DNA from: Desulfobacteraceae bacterium
GTDB lineage: Bacteria > Desulfobacterota > Desulfobacteria > Desulfobacterales > JAJDOA01
Direction of reading: 5' to 3'
Assembly (NCBI GenBank): GCA_022340405.1
Contig: JAJDOA010000329.1
Location: 1-34,845, forward strand
Length of the DNA stretch: 34,845 bases
Shown here in pieces: positions 8,115-15,982 of this stretch. A model generated the notes under the pieces. That model was not told the DNA's origin. It did no database searches and saw only the letters and a program-made list of their open reading frames with translations. Numbering within the stretch: the first letter of the stretch is position 1; every line of letters begins with the position of its first letter. The position numbers were made by a program, and so were the translations under genes.

Positions 8115-9155
8115 ATGCCCGAAACACCCCCTTTGACCAAGGAACAGTTTCTGGAAAACCTCGAAAAAGCGCTTCGGACGCTTATCTGCGATCGGCTGCA
8201 CGCCGACGCGGACGACGAGACCCGCAGCGCCCTTGCCTCCGAAGTAGCCGAGTTCGTTCGGGAAAACGCCGCCGAGTATTCGCTGGAAGATCTCGTTGAG
8301 ACCTTCCGCTCCTACGATGCCGCCCTCGGTCTCTTCTACGAATACCAGGACGCCAAGCGGCTGGTGTCGCAGCGCGCCTTGGGCAGCCGTCCCGAGGCAG
8401 CGGCTACGGCCGGGCTGCGGACGGCCGGAACCCGATGGAAAGAGCCGACGACCGGCATGGTGTTCGTGTGGGTGCCGGGCGGCTCCTTCCTCATGGGCTC
8501 CGGGGAATGGGACAGCCAAGGCCGGTCCGACGAAAAGCCGGTGCACGAGGTGTGGCTGGACGGCTTCTGGATGGCCAGGGTGACGGTGACGGCATCCCAG
8601 TATCTCCGTTTTGCGCAAGCCCATCCGGAGCACCGTCCGGCGGACCTTCCGGAAGAGGAGGCAACCGGCGGAAACGACCGCCCCGTAACCGGTGTTTCCT
8701 GGCACGATGCCAACGCATTCGCCCGTTGGCTGTCCCGTCAGAGCGGGCGGCTGATCCGGCTTCCCAATGAGGCCCAGTGGGAGTACGCCGCCCGCAGCGG
8801 CGGTCGGCCCGAAGTCTATGCCGGCGGGGCCGACGTGGATGCCGTGGCCTGGTACGCGGGAAACAGCGGGGCGCGCGTCCACCGCGTCGCACGGAAGGGG
8901 CCCAACGGACTGGGCCTCTATGACATGTGCGGCAATGTCTGCGAATGGTGTCTGGACCACTACGGAAAAGCCGCCTATCGAGACCACGAGGGCCACAACC
9001 CCGTCGTGCGCCTGGACGAGGATCGCGCTCGGGTGGTGCGCGGAGGGAGCTGGCGCCAGGGGGCGCGGGACGTGCGCTGCGCGGAGAGAGGGCTGTTCGT
9101 GGCCGGGTACCGGGCCGCGGACGTGGGGTTCCGCCTGGTCCGAACCGATGGGTAG
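8115..9155 (+). CDS. SUMF1/FGE-fold (EgtB-like) protein, probably not a true FGE
   Basis: This 346-residue protein carries a formylglycine-generating-enzyme-fold domain from about residue 115 to the end. Motifs include GMVFVWVPGGSFLMGSGEW, RLPNEAQWEYAARSG, GLYDMCGNVCEW and VVRGGSW ending in VGFRLV. The first 110 residues are helical and unrecognised. The catalytic cysteine pair of real formylglycine-generating enzymes is not evident in the C-terminal part, where only RCAERG is seen. No sulfatase gene lies nearby. It is therefore better read as a SUMF1-fold protein of another role. It starts nine bases after the CobW stop, which implies cotranscription and probable coupling. Confidence 0.85.
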   Translation: MPETPPLTKEQFLENLEKALRTLICDRLHADADDETRSALASEVAEFVRENAAEYSLEDLVETFRSYDAALGLFYEYQDAKRLVSQRALGSRPEAAATAGLRTAGTRWKEPTTGMVFVWVPGGSFLMGSGEWDSQGRSDEKPVHEVWLDGFWMARVTVTASQYLRFAQAHPEHRPADLPEEEATGGNDRPVTGVSWHDANAFARWLSRQSGRLIRLPNEAQWEYAARSGGRPEVYAGGADVDAVAWYAGNSGARVHRVARKGPNGLGLYDMCGNVCEWCLDHYGKAAYRDHEGHNPVVRLDEDRARVVRGGSWRQGARDVRCAERGLFVAGYRAADVGFRLVRTDG

Positions 9156-9218
9156 GGCCGGTCACGGGAGGCTGGCGGAGGTGGAAGGCGGAATGAACCC
9201 CATGACGGATATCGTGCC

Positions 9219-11297
9219 GTGTTCGGAATGAAGCGCTCCGGAACCTTCCTGCCCATTTCCGAACGCAGGGAGAATATCCGCCGGCAGGCCGCCCACGCCG
9301 TCCGGGATGCCGGCGTGCCGCCAGCCGTCTGGGAAGAACAGGCGGACCGGCTGGCACGGCGGGCCCCTGCCGCGGCGGACGCGTTCCTGGCCGGCACCGC
9401 GGATGCCGTCTGCCACTGGTCGCCGGACCGTGTCGCGCTGTGGGGCCGCCAAGCGCTGGAAGCGCTGGAGGGGGAGGAGGCGCCGATGCCGGCCGGCATC
9501 GTCCGTGCCTATCTGCGGGCCTCGGTCCAGTTGCACCGCGAAATCCCGCTGGATCGCTGGCCCGAACTCCTGGCACTGGGGCGGCGGATCGCCGCGGTTT
9601 CCGAACCGGCTGCAGAGGCGTTTCTGCGCTATGGCGTTCGCCTGTGCCGCCAGCTCACCGCCGGTGAATCCCTCCAGTGGGTGCAGGAGGGCCTGCGCAG
9701 GGGTCCGGGCAGAGCGCTCCTGCTGGCCTGGTTCAACGGCACTTCGCCGGAGGCCCTCCGGCACCGCGACATCCTCCGGAAGAGCGTTCTCCTGGAGGAC
9801 AGCCTGCCCGTGTTGTCCCTCATGGTCCAGGCGTTCTGCGGCCGGGCGGTGCCGATCCAGTCCGGGAAAACCCTGAACGGACTGGCGGGATACACGGGCG
9901 GGGGGGCCACGGACGGCCGGGCCGTCTACCTTCCGGAAACGGCCCCGGACCGGGCCCGCTTCCAGCTCGCCGCACTGCACCAGGCCGTACTGATGGAGCG
10001 GATCGCGCAGGAGCCCGGCGTCGCCTGGATGGAGACGATGCCGGAACGCGCCCACGCCGCGGCGGACCGCGTCATGGCCCGCCGGCTGCCCGGCATGAAG
10101 CGGAGGATGCGGGAATCAGACGGTTCGCCTCCGGGATATCCGGACCGGGGGGCGCCTCTTCCGCAGGAGCCCCTGCCGTGGTGGGGAGAGCTGCTGCCGG
10201 ATCTGGTGCGCACCACCGATGCCGCCGTCCGGACCGTCCGGGAAAGAGCGGCGGCAGATTCCGAGCTTTCCCCGGAAATGATCGAGAGCCTCACCGCCGC
10301 CCTTCTGGCCCGGGGTCACCGGGACGGAGACGAAATATGGGCCCTGCTGCAGCAGATGGACCGCACCCAGTTCGCGTCCCCGGGACCGGAAGACCTTCCC
10401 CCGGAGATCGTCACCCGCACCTGGCCCGAGTGGGATATCTTTGCCGCGGGATACCGACGCAACTGGTGCTGTGTGCGGGAGCTGCCCGGCGATGAGAGCC
10501 CCAACGACTTCGTAGAGCGCCAGCGGCAGCGGCACGCGGGTTTGATCCGGCTGATCCGCCGACGATTCCTCCGGCTCAAGCCCGAGGCCCTCCTCAAGCG
10601 CAAGGCCCAGTCGGCGGGAGACGACCTGGATCCGGACGCGCTCATCACGGCCGTGATCGACCGACGAGCACGCTCGGAACTCACGGAAAACGTCTACATC
10701 CAACGCCGTATCAACCGGCGGGATGTGGCGACGATGTTCCTGCTGGACATCAGCGCCTCTTCCGGCGAGAAGGCGGGCGGGCGTCGGGTCATCGACATTC
10801 AAAGGGAGGCGCTGGTGCTCCTGTCCTCGGCCCTGGAGGCACTGGGGGACCGGTACGCGGTCTACGGGTTCCGATCGGAGGGCCGCCACCGGGTGGACAT
10901 GGTCGCCGTCAAATCCTTTGCCGAACCGTTCGGGGAGGCGTGCGCCGCACGCATCGGAAATCTAGAGCCCGGGGGGTTCACCCGCCTGGGCGCCGGAATC
11001 CGTCATGCCGCCCACCTGCTGGAGGCCGTGACGGCCCGGGTCCGACTGCTGATGATCCTCACCGACGGGAGACCCTACGATTACGAGTACGGCGACCTGG
11101 ACTACGCCGTGGCCGACACCCGCAACGCAGCCGACGCCCTGCAGCCGTCCCGGATCCATCCCTTCGTCATCACTTCCGACCGGGAGGGGGCCGACTATCT
11201 GGAACGCATGGTACCCGGAGCGGCGAGCGTGATCCTGCCGCGGGTGGAGCGCCTGCCCGACCTGCTGCCTCGGCTCTATCGGCGGCTGACGATGTAG
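9219..11297 (+). CDS. NorD/CbbO-like von Willebrand factor A protein
   Basis: This protein of about 690 residues has a long helical N-terminal region and a C-terminal VWA domain of the NorD/CbbO type. The MIDAS metal site is complete: D510-x-S512-x-S514 (LLDISASS), T588 (GGFTRLG) and D616 (ILTDGRPYDYEYGD). The ending (PRVERLPDLLPRLYRRL) is also typical. Partners of this class work with a CbbQ/NorQ MoxR-type AAA+ ATPase to remodel a client, for example Rubisco or the FeB site of nitric-oxide reductase. That ATPase is encoded here at 12869-13675 on the opposite strand. Neither Rubisco nor NO reductase is in the window. The start is GTG at 9219 or ATG at 9228, both with weak ribosome sites. Confidence 0.88.
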   Translation: MFGMKRSGTFLPISERRENIRRQAAHAVRDAGVPPAVWEEQADRLARRAPAAADAFLAGTADAVCHWSPDRVALWGRQALEALEGEEAPMPAGIVRAYLRASVQLHREIPLDRWPELLALGRRIAAVSEPAAEAFLRYGVRLCRQLTAGESLQWVQEGLRRGPGRALLLAWFNGTSPEALRHRDILRKSVLLEDSLPVLSLMVQAFCGRAVPIQSGKTLNGLAGYTGGGATDGRAVYLPETAPDRARFQLAALHQAVLMERIAQEPGVAWMETMPERAHAAADRVMARRLPGMKRRMRESDGSPPGYPDRGAPLPQEPLPWWGELLPDLVRTTDAAVRTVRERAAADSELSPEMIESLTAALLARGHRDGDEIWALLQQMDRTQFASPGPEDLPPEIVTRTWPEWDIFAAGYRRNWCCVRELPGDESPNDFVERQRQRHAGLIRLIRRRFLRLKPEALLKRKAQSAGDDLDPDALITAVIDRRARSELTENVYIQRRINRRDVATMFLLDISASSGEKAGGRRVIDIQREALVLLSSALEALGDRYAVYGFRSEGRHRVDMVAVKSFAEPFGEACAARIGNLEPGGFTRLGAGIRHAAHLLEAVTARVRLLMILTDGRPYDYEYGDLDYAVADTRNAADALQPSRIHPFVITSDREGADYLERMVPGAASVILPRVERLPDLLPRLYRRLTM

Positions 11298-11318
11298 TTT
11301 GGGATACAGAAACAGATA

Positions 11319-11344
11319 GAATTTGGAATTTGGAATTTAGGATT
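11319..11344 (+). repeat. Short tandem AATTTGG-type repeat
   Basis: Three near-identical 7-8 base units (AATTTGG, AATTTGG, AATTTAGG) stand in the convergent intergenic space between the VWA gene and the PrmA-like gene. The tract is A+T-rich against a G+C-rich background and may be a remnant of an interspersed repeat. No transposase or inverted ends were seen. No clear terminator was found in the remaining bases to 11416. Confidence 0.5.
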
Positions 11345-11416
11345 GGGGATTTCGCGCTGCGGCGAGGGATGCTCGCATCTTTCCGGCGAATGCGGTGCTG
11401 CGGCCGCCTCCTCTCT

Positions 11417-11971
11417 CTACTTCTCGCGCCGCGCGGCGAGGCCCACCCACAGGTCTTGGAAATCGCGGCGGATCACCTCGAAACCGCGTCTTTCCAGGCG
11501 CGTCTCCACCCGGTGCGTGTTGCTCCGAATCATGCCGGAGCAGAGCAGGATCCCCCCGGGGCGGATCACGCCGGGCAGGTCGTCGATCATGGCCAGGATC
11601 ACCCCCGGCAGGATGTTCACCGCCGCAAGGTCGAACCGGCACCGCAGCCCCGCCGGCCGATCCGCCACCCAGATGGCGCATCGGCAGTCTCCGACGTCGT
11701 TGGCGCCCAGGTTGGCGCTGGCGATGCGCGCCACGGAGGGAAATTTGTCGAACCCTACGGACAGCGCGGCACCCATCCGGGCCGCCGCAATCAGCAGGAT
11801 CCCGGTCCCGGTGCCGATGTCCAGGAAGCGGTACCCGGGTCTGAGGTAGCGGTGCAGAAGGCGGAGGCATAGGGCGGTGGTGGCGTGCCGGCCCGACCCG
11901 AAGGCCTGGCCCGCACCGAGGTCCAGGTCTTCGGGGCGGACCCGTGTGGCGGGGAATGTCTCGGCGCTCAT
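11417..11971 (-). CDS. PrmA-like SAM-dependent methyltransferase (short form)
   Basis: This 184-residue class I methyltransferase contains GQAFGSGRHATTALCL, close to the PrmA signature FGTGxHPTT. The SAM-binding loop is LDIGTGTGILLIAA, and VNIL stands where PrmA-type enzymes have an N-x-L active-site motif. Compared with ribosomal-protein-L11 methyltransferase (about 290 residues) it lacks the N-terminal substrate-recognition domain. Its target is therefore probably another protein or a small molecule. It is the last gene of the minus-strand CbbQ/SMC set, 51 bases after the YkgJ-type gene, and converges with the VWA gene. Family is confident; substrate is unknown. Confidence 0.85.
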   Translation of the reverse strand: MSAETFPATRVRPEDLDLGAGQAFGSGRHATTALCLRLLHRYLRPGYRFLDIGTGTGILLIAAARMGAALSVGFDKFPSVARIASANLGANDVGDCRCAIWVADRPAGLRCRFDLAAVNILPGVILAMIDDLPGVIRPGGILLCSGMIRSNTHRVETRLERRGFEVIRRDFQDLWVGLAARREK

Positions 11972-12022
11972 CCTGTGCGGCTCCGGTTTTGCGGCCGGCC
12001 GCCGTTTTCCGCGGGGATGGTC

Positions 12023-12796
12023 CTAGCCGGACGTCTCCCCTCTGAAAAGGCCCGCCGCCGCGCGGGAATTCATCTGGGACTCCAGCTTTCGCAGCCTGCG
12101 GTCGGTTCCCTCTTCAGCCATCTCCTTGACCACGGCCATCTTGGCCAGTACGGCCTTTCGGGCGCCCAGCAGCAGTGCGGCAAGGAGATAGCTGAAGTCC
12201 GAATGGTACTGATCTTCGAAACGGTCCCGGCATGGGCCGAATGGCTCGTCCAGGGCGTAGACCCCGGCCAGGACATCCATGATGTGCCGGTCGGAGGGCG
12301 GGGGCTGGGTGCGGCTCTCCACCTGGGTGCAGTAATCCATTTCCAGGGCCACCGCATCGTCCGCCACCCGGATGCCCAGTTGCTTCCAACTGCGGATCAG
12401 CTTCCTTTTGCCGTCGCGGTGCTGTCGGGTCCGGGACCGTCCGGCGGTGACACTCCACAGTCCGTAGGCCCGACAGGCAAAGGGCCGACGGGGGTAGATG
12501 GAGCAGCCCCCTTCCGCCTCGAGGAAAGGACACCCCGCCTGCCTGAGGGGGGTGGCCATATAGAAGGAGAGAAACCGCAGCAACAGCGCGTCTCTTCTCT
12601 TTTCCGGCATCTGCGCCATCGCGTCGATCCACTGGAGTGCCTCCAGAAGGGTCATCTCCGGCATGAACCGGCAGCAGACCCCCGGGGTGCCGCAGTGGCA
12701 TCGGGTGGCCGGAAGCCTTTCGTACTGCGCCTGCAGCGCAGAAAACGACTCCCGTCCGCGCCGCAGCGCACTCGACAACTCCTCGATGGTCAGCAT
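12023..12796 (-). CDS. YkgJ-family cysteine-cluster protein
   Basis: This protein of about 257 residues has the zinc/iron-chelating Cys cluster of the YkgJ (CxxCxxCC-like) family. The cysteines lie in RCHCGTPGVCCRFMPEM, AGCPFLEAEGGCSIYPRRPF and ACRAYGLW. The C-terminal half is helical and unrecognised. Family members are thought to bind a metal or Fe-S centre, with no settled function. It begins at ATG 12796, or at the GTG one codon earlier, after AGGA. It sits between the CbbQ-type ATPase and the PrmA-like methyltransferase on the same strand. This placement fits a role in metal handling for the NorD/CbbQ machine, which is inference. Confidence 0.85.
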   Translation of the reverse strand: MLTIEELSSALRRGRESFSALQAQYERLPATRCHCGTPGVCCRFMPEMTLLEALQWIDAMAQMPEKRRDALLLRFLSFYMATPLRQAGCPFLEAEGGCSIYPRRPFACRAYGLWSVTAGRSRTRQHRDGKRKLIRSWKQLGIRVADDAVALEMDYCTQVESRTQPPPSDRHIMDVLAGVYALDEPFGPCRDRFEDQYHSDFSYLLAALLLGARKAVLAKMAVVKEMAEEGTDRRLRKLESQMNSRAAAGLFRGETSG

Positions 12797-12868
12797 CACA
12801 ATGTCCTATGGGTTTCGTCCCGGATGTTTCACCGCAACCGTTCGCCGCCGCGAATCCGGAACACCTCT

Positions 12869-13675
12869 TCAGAATACCGCCTCCACGATTTCGGAGATGG
12901 CCTGCTGCATGGTCGGATCGTCGGTTACGGCGCGAACGATGCCCACCCGGCAGGCTGCCGGCACGGCGAGTCCGGCAGTCATGAGTTTGGCGGTGTAGAC
13001 CAGAAGGCGGGTGCTGACGCCCTCCTCCAGCCCCTGTTGGCGAAGGTTGCGCACCATCTGCCCGAGGCTGACCAGCTGCCGTGCCGTATCGGCGTCGATG
13101 CCCGTTTCCCGGACCAGGATGTCCGACTCCGTATCGGGGGGCGGGTAATCGAAATCCACCGCCACGAACCGCTGGCGGGTGGAGTGCTTCAGCTCCTTGG
13201 TCACGCTCTGGTAGCCGGGATTGTAGGAAAGCACCAGCAGAAAGTCGGGATGGCACGGGACAAACCGCCCCCTTTTTTCCTGCGGGAGGATGCGCCGGTC
13301 GTCCGTGAGGGGGTGGATGACCACCGTGGTGTCCTTGCGGGCCTCCACCACCTCGTCCAGATAGCAGAGGGCGCCGTGGCGTGCGGCCAGGCTCAACGGC
13401 CCGTCCGCCCAAACGGTTTCGTCCCCTTTCAGCAGAAAACGTCCCACCAGATCGGCTGCCGTGAGGTCTTCGTGGCAGGCGATGGTCACCAGCGGCCGAT
13501 GCAGCCGCCAGGCCATGTGCTCCAGAAAACGGGTCTTCCCGCAGCCGGTCGGCCCCTTCAGCAGAACGGGCAGCCGGAGCTGGGCGGCGGTCAGAAACAC
13601 CTCGACCTCGTCGTTCACCGGCAGGTAGAAGGGCTCGCTGGCGAAGCGGTGTTCGTGGAGTGCGGGGTCCGTCAC
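12869..13675 (-). CDS. CbbQ/NirQ/NorQ-family MoxR AAA+ ATPase
   Basis: This 268-residue AAA+ ATPase has Walker A GPTGCGKT (41-48), ITACHEDLTAADLVGRF-like pore-side sequence, Walker B CYLDEVVEA and DTTVVIHPLTDDRRILP. VVSYNPGYQ-type sensor sequence (LSYNPGYQSVTKELK) and STRQRFVA are also present. These are close to the CbbQ/NorQ signatures. Such ATPases form rings that act with a VWA partner to activate or load metal into a client enzyme. The likely partner is the NorD-like protein at 9219-11297, unusually encoded on the opposite strand. The start is GTG with GGAG about ten bases upstream. It follows the SMC-like ATPase gene by 31 bases. Confidence 0.93.
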   Translation of the reverse strand: MTDPALHEHRFASEPFYLPVNDEVEVFLTAAQLRLPVLLKGPTGCGKTRFLEHMAWRLHRPLVTIACHEDLTAADLVGRFLLKGDETVWADGPLSLAARHGALCYLDEVVEARKDTTVVIHPLTDDRRILPQEKRGRFVPCHPDFLLVLSYNPGYQSVTKELKHSTRQRFVAVDFDYPPPDTESDILVRETGIDADTARQLVSLGQMVRNLRQQGLEEGVSTRLLVYTAKLMTAGLAVPAACRVGIVRAVTDDPTMQQAISEIVEAVF

Positions 13676-13706
13676 GGTGGGGGACTCCTTCGGGCGGTGG
13701 CCTGCG

Positions 13707-14687
13707 TCAGCAGCATTTGTACAGCCGGAGCAGACGTTCGTCCATTACGAAATAGAATTTCATGAACGAGGACCCGTCGAAGCGCGTCCGTACTCCGTGC
13801 AGGGTGTTGGCCAACTCGATGGTGCTGCGCAGATGCGTGATCATGATGAGTTGCTTTTCGGCAGCCACATCCTTCAGGAACGCCTGCATGGATTTGTGGT
13901 TCGTGTAGTCCAGGGAGGGCTCCACTTCGTCCAGGAGGAAAAACGGGCTTTCCAGCTCGTGGAAAACGGCCAGCTTTAGCGCCAGGCTGGTGATGGCCTT
14001 TTCCCCCCCGGAGAGCTGGTGGGCCCTGCGCCTACGGTTGCCGGGAAGGTTGGCTTCGATTTCGAGCCCCCGTTTCCCGTTCTGGGAAATCATTCCCAGA
14101 CCCACCTCCGCAAGGGGCATGAGGTGGCCCATGTAGCGCACGAACCGTTCGGCGATATCGCCGTGCAGCCGACGCACGGCTTCGGACTCCTCCACCAAAC
14201 CCAGCAGCGCGGTGACAGACGAGAACCGCTGTCGGGGCGGAAGGAGCAGAATGTCGTTGATCTCTTCCTGGCGAACGATGGTTTTCAGTGACTGGCGCAG
14301 TTGAAAATCCTCCAGCCGGTGTCGGTACTGCTCCCGGGAATAGGTCTTCCCGTCGATGCGGTACCGCTCCCTGCCCTCCCGCGGGGTTTCCCGCGAAAGG
14401 CGGACCCGGGTCGCATTCTCTTCCGGTCCGTCCCGGAGGATCAGTTCGATGAAAAACCGCTCGGCCGGGGGCGTGTTCTTGCTGCCCGCAAAAAATAGCT
14501 CGTCCCGATCGTAGCAGCGCACGCGATCCAGCCGGTCCTCGCCCAGGGCCCATACGATGGCGTCGAGGATGTTGGACTTGCCGACGCCGTTGTTGCCGAT
14601 GACGACGCCGATTCCCGGCTGGAATCCCATTTCCGTTTTCTCGGAAAAGGATTTGAACCCTTCGATGTGGACCTCTTCCAGAATCAT
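13707..14687 (-). CDS. Coil-less SMC/RecF-type ABC ATPase
   Basis: This 326-residue protein contains both halves of an SMC-type head. N-terminal motifs are IEGFKSFSEKTE, typical of SMC proteins, and Walker A GNNGVGKSN (31-39). C-terminal motifs are the ABC signature QLSGGEKAI and Walker B FFLLDEVEPSLD, followed by MITHLRSTIELAN. Only about 190 residues separate them, so the long coiled coil and hinge of true SMC, Rad50 or SbcC proteins are missing. It therefore cannot be a chromosome condensin. It more likely acts as a dimeric switch ATPase. The ATG lies one base after the stop of the selenoprotein gene, and the CbbQ-type ATPase follows. Function is unknown. Confidence 0.88.
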   Translation of the reverse strand: MILEEVHIEGFKSFSEKTEMGFQPGIGVVIGNNGVGKSNILDAIVWALGEDRLDRVRCYDRDELFFAGSKNTPPAERFFIELILRDGPEENATRVRLSRETPREGRERYRIDGKTYSREQYRHRLEDFQLRQSLKTIVRQEEINDILLLPPRQRFSSVTALLGLVEESEAVRRLHGDIAERFVRYMGHLMPLAEVGLGMISQNGKRGLEIEANLPGNRRRRAHQLSGGEKAITSLALKLAVFHELESPFFLLDEVEPSLDYTNHKSMQAFLKDVAAEKQLIMITHLRSTIELANTLHGVRTRFDGSSFMKFYFVMDERLLRLYKCC

Positions 14688-14688
14688 T

Positions 14689-14985
14689 TCACTCGTCCCG
14701 GTTTTTGGCGGTGAACCGACGTTGGATCTCGGCGATCATCTCCTCCTGCATGGGGATCAGAGATTCGTAGACCAGCTCGTCGTCCAGGGCCACGCTGGGA
14801 AGGGATTTGGCCTTGAGTTCCCGAAACCGCTGGACGCCCTCGCGTGTGCGCATGTCCCACTCGCGCACCTCGATGATCTCTTGAATCTCCTGCGGTAAAA
14901 CCTTTACCGACTCCGCCATATAGACGCAGGCGACTCACTGGTTGAAATCGGTCAACAGCACGTCCACCACAACTGGCTGCGACAT
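14689..14985 (-). CDS. Thioredoxin-like selenoprotein with UxxC motif (in-frame TGA read as Sec)
   Basis: Conventional translation yields only a 76-residue piece starting at 14919. Extending the frame upstream gives a 98-residue protein beginning MSQPVVVDVLL from an ATG (14985) with an excellent GGGAGG ribosome site. It is interrupted only by TGA at codon 17 (14935-14937). Read as selenocysteine, the sequence is FNQ-U-VAC: a UxxC redox motif after the first beta strand, as in thioredoxin/glutaredoxin-fold proteins. The remainder fits that fold, with LKAKSLPSVALDDELVYES including the cis-Pro region. A SECIS-like hairpin lies 26-42 bases after the TGA. The gene sits between the TSCPD-domain gene and the SMC-like ATPase. 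The alternative is a broken gene or a start at 14919, which would lose the redox motif. Confidence 0.82.
14893..14909 (-). promoter_or_regulatory. Bacterial SECIS hairpin
   Basis: On the minus-strand mRNA, CGGUAAA-GGU-UUUACCG forms a perfect 7-bp stem with a three-base GGU apical loop. The loop lies 33-35 bases after the in-frame UGA. Known bacterial SECIS elements lie inside the coding region just after UGA and need a G (often GU) in a small apical loop at about this distance. The match supports Sec insertion by SelB. Confidence 0.75.
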
Positions 14986-15025
14986 GTAACCTCCCGTTTT
15001 CATATATTTTTCCGACAACTGCTTT

Positions 15026-15982
15026 TCAATCCCGAGATAGCGGGATCCTCTCCAAACGCAGCTGTCCCGCATGCTCCTCCAGCATCCCCCACCCGGGCTT
15101 GCGGGGGCCCGCCAACGGACCCACCCGGACGAAGTCCACGCCGCCGACCTGCCAGTGCCCCCAGCCTCCGCCTTGGGCGAACACCACGATACCGGCCTCG
15201 AACTGCGGCGTCATGGCCTCCAGAGCTGGAAACACGGACGTGTCCTGCATACAGCAGGTCATGGAAAATACCATGTTCATCTCCAGGGCAAAGGGATCGA
15301 AGTCCGAGAAACCCTGCAGATGCTGAAGAAAATCACCGGTAAACGCGACACCTATCCGCTCTCCGAGCCGGAAACGAAGCGCCTGGGGCAGCCGTAGAAG
15401 CCAGTCGCGCCTGCGATTGGAAAGCGGCGGCAAACCCGCCGGCTCCTCGCGCAGAGCATACCGCCAATCCCGCTCGCCCTGCAGCAGAATGACGTCCGTT
15501 TTGCCGAGGTCTCGGATCCAATCCTCGTTTTCCGCCGCATCGCCCGTGATGTTTCCCATGCAGATCGCGGCGTCCGGCCGCCTTCTGCCCAGCTCCGCCA
15601 GAAGCCTTTCCCACAGTCCAGGCTGGCCGGCCGGATCGGCAACCACACCGATACGGTGAAGGGGCTCCTCAATGCGGTGAAGGCGGAACGATTCCATCGG
15701 AGCCAGCTCACCGGACCGGACGGCCAGCAGCGCCGCGGCAAGCTGGTCCGGGCAGGAGGTGTCGTTGCGGCACGCGATGCCGTCCAGCTTCTCCACCACG
15801 GTATCCAGCAGCTGGTCCTCCAGCAGGCGGCTCACCAGCTGCGCGTTTCCCGGGCAACCGCCGCCGATGAATCGCACGTTTTTCAGGCGATTTTCCTGAA
15901 GCTGGAAATGGATCTCCTGGGGACAAACCCCGGTGGTGCGATAGATGAAACGTTGCACTTTGGCTGCTTCGGTTGCGCTCAT
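15026..15982 (-). CDS. TSCPD-domain protein fused to a degenerate metallophosphoesterase-like domain
   Basis: The N-terminal part (about 10-90) is a TSCPD domain: RFIYRTTGVCPQEIHFQ, RFIGGGCPGNAQLVSRLLED and CRNDTSCPDQLAAAL with conserved cysteines. Small free-standing TSCPD proteins and the tail of B12-dependent ribonucleotide reductase carry this module. The remaining 220 residues resemble a calcineurin-like phosphoesterase in order of motifs (GVVADPAG, CMGNITGD, LLQGERDW, GGGWGHW). The metal ligands are mostly replaced, for instance GNHD has become GERD, so catalysis is doubtful. I used the ATG at 15982 next to the domain; a GTG at 16057 is the longer alternative, and neither has a clear ribosome site. 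It lies 40 bases upstream of the selenoprotein gene, in the same direction. Confidence 0.75.
   Translation of the reverse strand: MSATEAAKVQRFIYRTTGVCPQEIHFQLQENRLKNVRFIGGGCPGNAQLVSRLLEDQLLDTVVEKLDGIACRNDTSCPDQLAAALLAVRSGELAPMESFRLHRIEEPLHRIGVVADPAGQPGLWERLLAELGRRRPDAAICMGNITGDAAENEDWIRDLGKTDVILLQGERDWRYALREEPAGLPPLSNRRRDWLLRLPQALRFRLGERIGVAFTGDFLQHLQGFSDFDPFALEMNMVFSMTCCMQDTSVFPALEAMTPQFEAGIVVFAQGGGWGHWQVGGVDFVRVGPLAGPRKPGWGMLEEHAGQLRLERIPLSRD

Noticed and set aside
11885-13765. 626-codon open frame on the plus strand
   Set aside because: It is antisense to the YkgJ-type and CbbQ-type genes and spans their boundary. No motif or start context supports it.
14915-14934. A CGCC/GGCG hairpin starting two bases after the TGA as the SECIS
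   Set aside because: Its loop is too close to the UGA and too large. The GGU-loop hairpin further down fits known bacterial elements better.
14935-14937. Treating the TGA as a nonsense mutation making a pseudogene
   Set aside because: The TGA falls exactly at the first position of a UxxC redox motif, the frame is intact on both sides and a SECIS-like hairpin follows.
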